NCBI RefSeq assembly: GCF_028281565.1
Contig: NZ_JANQJQ010000048.1
Location: 1 to 64,000 of the forward strand
DNA: 64,000 nucleotides
Direction of reading: 5' to 3'
From: Seonamhaeicola sp.
Lineage (GTDB): Bacteria > Bacteroidota > Bacteroidia > Flavobacteriales > Flavobacteriaceae
Positions within the stretch are counted from its first letter, which is position 1; every line of letters begins with the position of its first letter. Under the pieces are notes generated by a model. The model ran no database searches. It was not told where the DNA came from and saw nothing but the letters and a program-made list of their open reading frames with translations. Below are positions 63,401-64,000 of this stretch, piece by piece. The translations under genes and the position numbers were made by a program.

Positions 63401-64000
63401 CTGTTCAAAATGACTGGCGTTTTGAAACATGGCGCGCATGTTTGTGACCTTAGAAGTATTCCATCCGCCTATATTCTGATTAAAATTCGATGTACCAAAC
63501 ATGACTTCCATGTTAGTTACATTGGATGTATCCCAAGCACTAATGTCCTGATTGAAATCTAATGCCCCCCGAAACATGTTTGCCATAACGGTTACCGAAC
63601 CGGTATTCCAGTTACCTATATCCTGATCGAATACACGGGCATTCCGAAACATATTTCTCATACCGGTTACCGCTCCAATATCCCAACTTGCTACATTTTG
63701 GTTGAAAGACACTGCATCTAAAAACATGTTATCCATACTAATAACTGTTGCTGTATTCCAATTCCCTATATCTTGATTAAATGCCCTGGCATTAGAGAAC
63801 ATATTAGCCATTGTAGTAACTGATGACGTATCCCAATTACCAATATCCTGGTTAAAAACGGTTGCCTGGGCAAACATAGTAGACATATTAGTAACTAAAG
63901 CCGTATTCCAATTACCTATATCCTGATTGAAGATACTCGCGTTGAAGAATGTGCATTGCATTCTAAGTACTGATGAAGTATCCCAGGCCCCAATATCTTG
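60431..64000 (-). CDS. Giant BspA-like/PKD surface protein, 5' end beyond window
   Basis: At least 1189 residues; the frame stays open to the window edge, so it is 5'-partial. Three blocks of 25-residue DUF285/BspA-type repeats ([20 protein letters not shown] and close variants) are separated by two PKD-like modules ([35 protein letters not shown]) each followed by a LDVxAxDAPxL segment. C-terminus: T9SS sorting domain ([28 protein letters not shown]). A cell-surface adhesin or carbohydrate/protein-binding protein. Confidence 0.9.
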   Translation of the reverse strand, partial: QDIGAWDTSSVLRMQCTFFNASIFNQDIGNWNTALVTNMSTMFAQATVFNQDIGNWDTSSVTTMANMFSNARAFNQDIGNWNTATVISMDNMFLDAVSFNQNVASWDIGAVTGMRNMFRNARVFDQDIGNWNTGSVTVMANMFRGALDFNQDISAWDTSNVTNMEVMFGTSNFNQNIGGWNTSKVTNMRAMFQNASHFEQDLGGWDISSLTNAEDMFAGVTLDTENYDALLIGWATLDTGETAIPGNIIFSGGNSEYCLGEASRQTLVDAFNWTITDGGKEAGCVVDQPFVMTFKTDNPGVSGSNQISIPTFSSENYNYSVDWGDGNSNSNVTGSITHTYAASGTYTVSISGEFPRIYFNNNGDKKKIVTVDQWGSTAWSSMKNAFKGCSNLDVVATDAPNLTEVNSLEGMFFGCNSLIGTTSFNTWDTSSIISLNSAFKEATLFNQDLSNWDVSLVVDMKALFRKARDFNQDIGSWNVGNVTDMNSMFSAANSFNQPIGTWDVSGVVSMHRMFRRATDFNQDIGGWNVSSVQDMSFIFDQANNFNQDISSWDVSSVNDMSAMFRKAKDFNQDISVWDVGSVTDMGKMFDRATSFDQNLGDWDVSQVNNMNKMFNNVTLSTENYDGLLLGWTTQLLQGNVSFSAGNSQYCLGETARQNMINNFGWTISDGGKDSACIQQRPFITKWKTDNPGSTNNNQVRFPAPNGGTYVYNYNIDWGDGTSEFGLQTSVTHTYASPGTYTIKVSGEYPYFFVGSSTDKFKLISIDQWGDISWESFQGSFKGFPNLDVIAQDAPDLSQVITLHEAFMGCTSLVGNASFNSWDTSSIIFMSNMFQSATLFDQPLGNWDVSNVLGMDGMFDATAFNQDISAWNVSNVTHMSRMFRNASNFNQPIGSWDVSAVLGMNSMFEGAVSFNQDIGLWDVSSVTGMVLMFESSAFNQDIGTWNVGNVTSMSSMFRDNSSFNQDIGNWDMSNVTDTRNMFHNATAFNQNLANWNVSNVTNMRAMFDNAVAFDQDIGNWDVSNVTEMRDMFNGVTLSTANYDNLLIGWNSLNLQSSVLFNAGNSQYCNGTTARATLVSTYFWNISDGGQEGGCSQTPSKVNNTKKVQPQFTLYPNPTDSRITLSTRDLDILFTSIKVIDILGRNLLSVKLNSGEEAHELLVDRLQSGTYWLNIYQGTKLIEQKRFIVRK

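Noticed and set aside
60431-64000. Regular 75-base periodicity as a DNA repeat array
   Set aside because: The period is 25 codons of a single open frame coding for BspA-type protein repeats.

Overview
The window reads as a chromosomal segment of a low-GC marine-type Flavobacteriaceae (Bacteroidota). The evidence is: type IX secretion sorting domains on two surface proteins; promoters of the Bacteroidota form TTTG-N19-TAnnTTTG (clear ahead of the serine dehydratase and peroxiredoxin genes); few Shine-Dalgarno sequences; paired YD/RHS proteins of the Bacteroidota kind; and ordinary flavobacterial housekeeping genes (dnaK, panB, ftsK, lolA-like, lptF/G-like, ribBA-like). Intergenic spaces are full of small palindromic, MITE-like repeats.

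Layout. 0.2-8.8 kb: a minus-strand operon with two large YD/RHS proteins, the second ending in an unrecognised 220-residue variable tail, followed by two small genes placed like immunity genes. 9.4-28.2 kb: mostly core genes: dnaK, sdaA, a Crp-type regulator, a small multidrug/guanidinium exporter, an NmrA-type protein, panB, a RluA-type pseudouridine synthase, an aldehyde dehydrogenase, a histidine kinase with two companion membrane genes, a CPBP protease, an Lrp regulator facing a methionine gamma-lyase-like gene, a membrane metal-dependent hydrolase and an NhaC antiporter. 28.3-29.7 kb: a peroxide-defence cluster (2-Cys peroxiredoxin, thioredoxin, DUF6952). 46.5-49.7 kb: a second peroxide-defence group (katG, tpx) with an ankyrin gene beside katG. 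49.7-56.4 kb: an envelope and division cluster (dgkA, ftsK, lolA-like, lptF/G-like, ribBA-like). 56.5-64 kb: a T9SS-secreted protein, a DegT aminotransferase, a nitroreductase, tRNA-Ser(UGA) and a giant BspA-like/PKD surface protein cut by the window end.

The most unusual region is 29.9-45.6 kb. It separates the two peroxide-defence groups and holds about 18 small, AT-rich, mostly unrecognised genes, nearly all on the + strand. Most are separated by sites that look like integron attC recombination sites: a left RYYYAAC-like box at or just after the stop codon, an imperfect palindrome, and a right GTTRRRY-like box usually 10-40 bases before the next start. No integrase is visible, so if the reading is right this is an integrase-less cassette array (CALIN-type) in a flavobacterium. 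Its cargo looks like conflict or defence material: a HigBA toxin-antitoxin pair, a membrane-anchored PD-(D/E)XK nuclease-like protein, a 654-residue protein with a HEPN-like RNxxxH motif, a pyruvate-kinase-like pseudoenzyme whose C-domain is replaced by a long helical region, lipoproteins and small membrane proteins. The array carries a duplicated piece of the DUF6952 gene end plus its terminator, and ten copies of a short palindrome, three of them as composites around an identical-length 83-bp repeat.

Limits: all calls are by eye from sequence; family names are from remembered motifs, not searches. Two minus-strand genes (41.1-41.6 and 45.6-46.1 kb) carry single-base homopolymer frameshifts that could be real or assembly errors.
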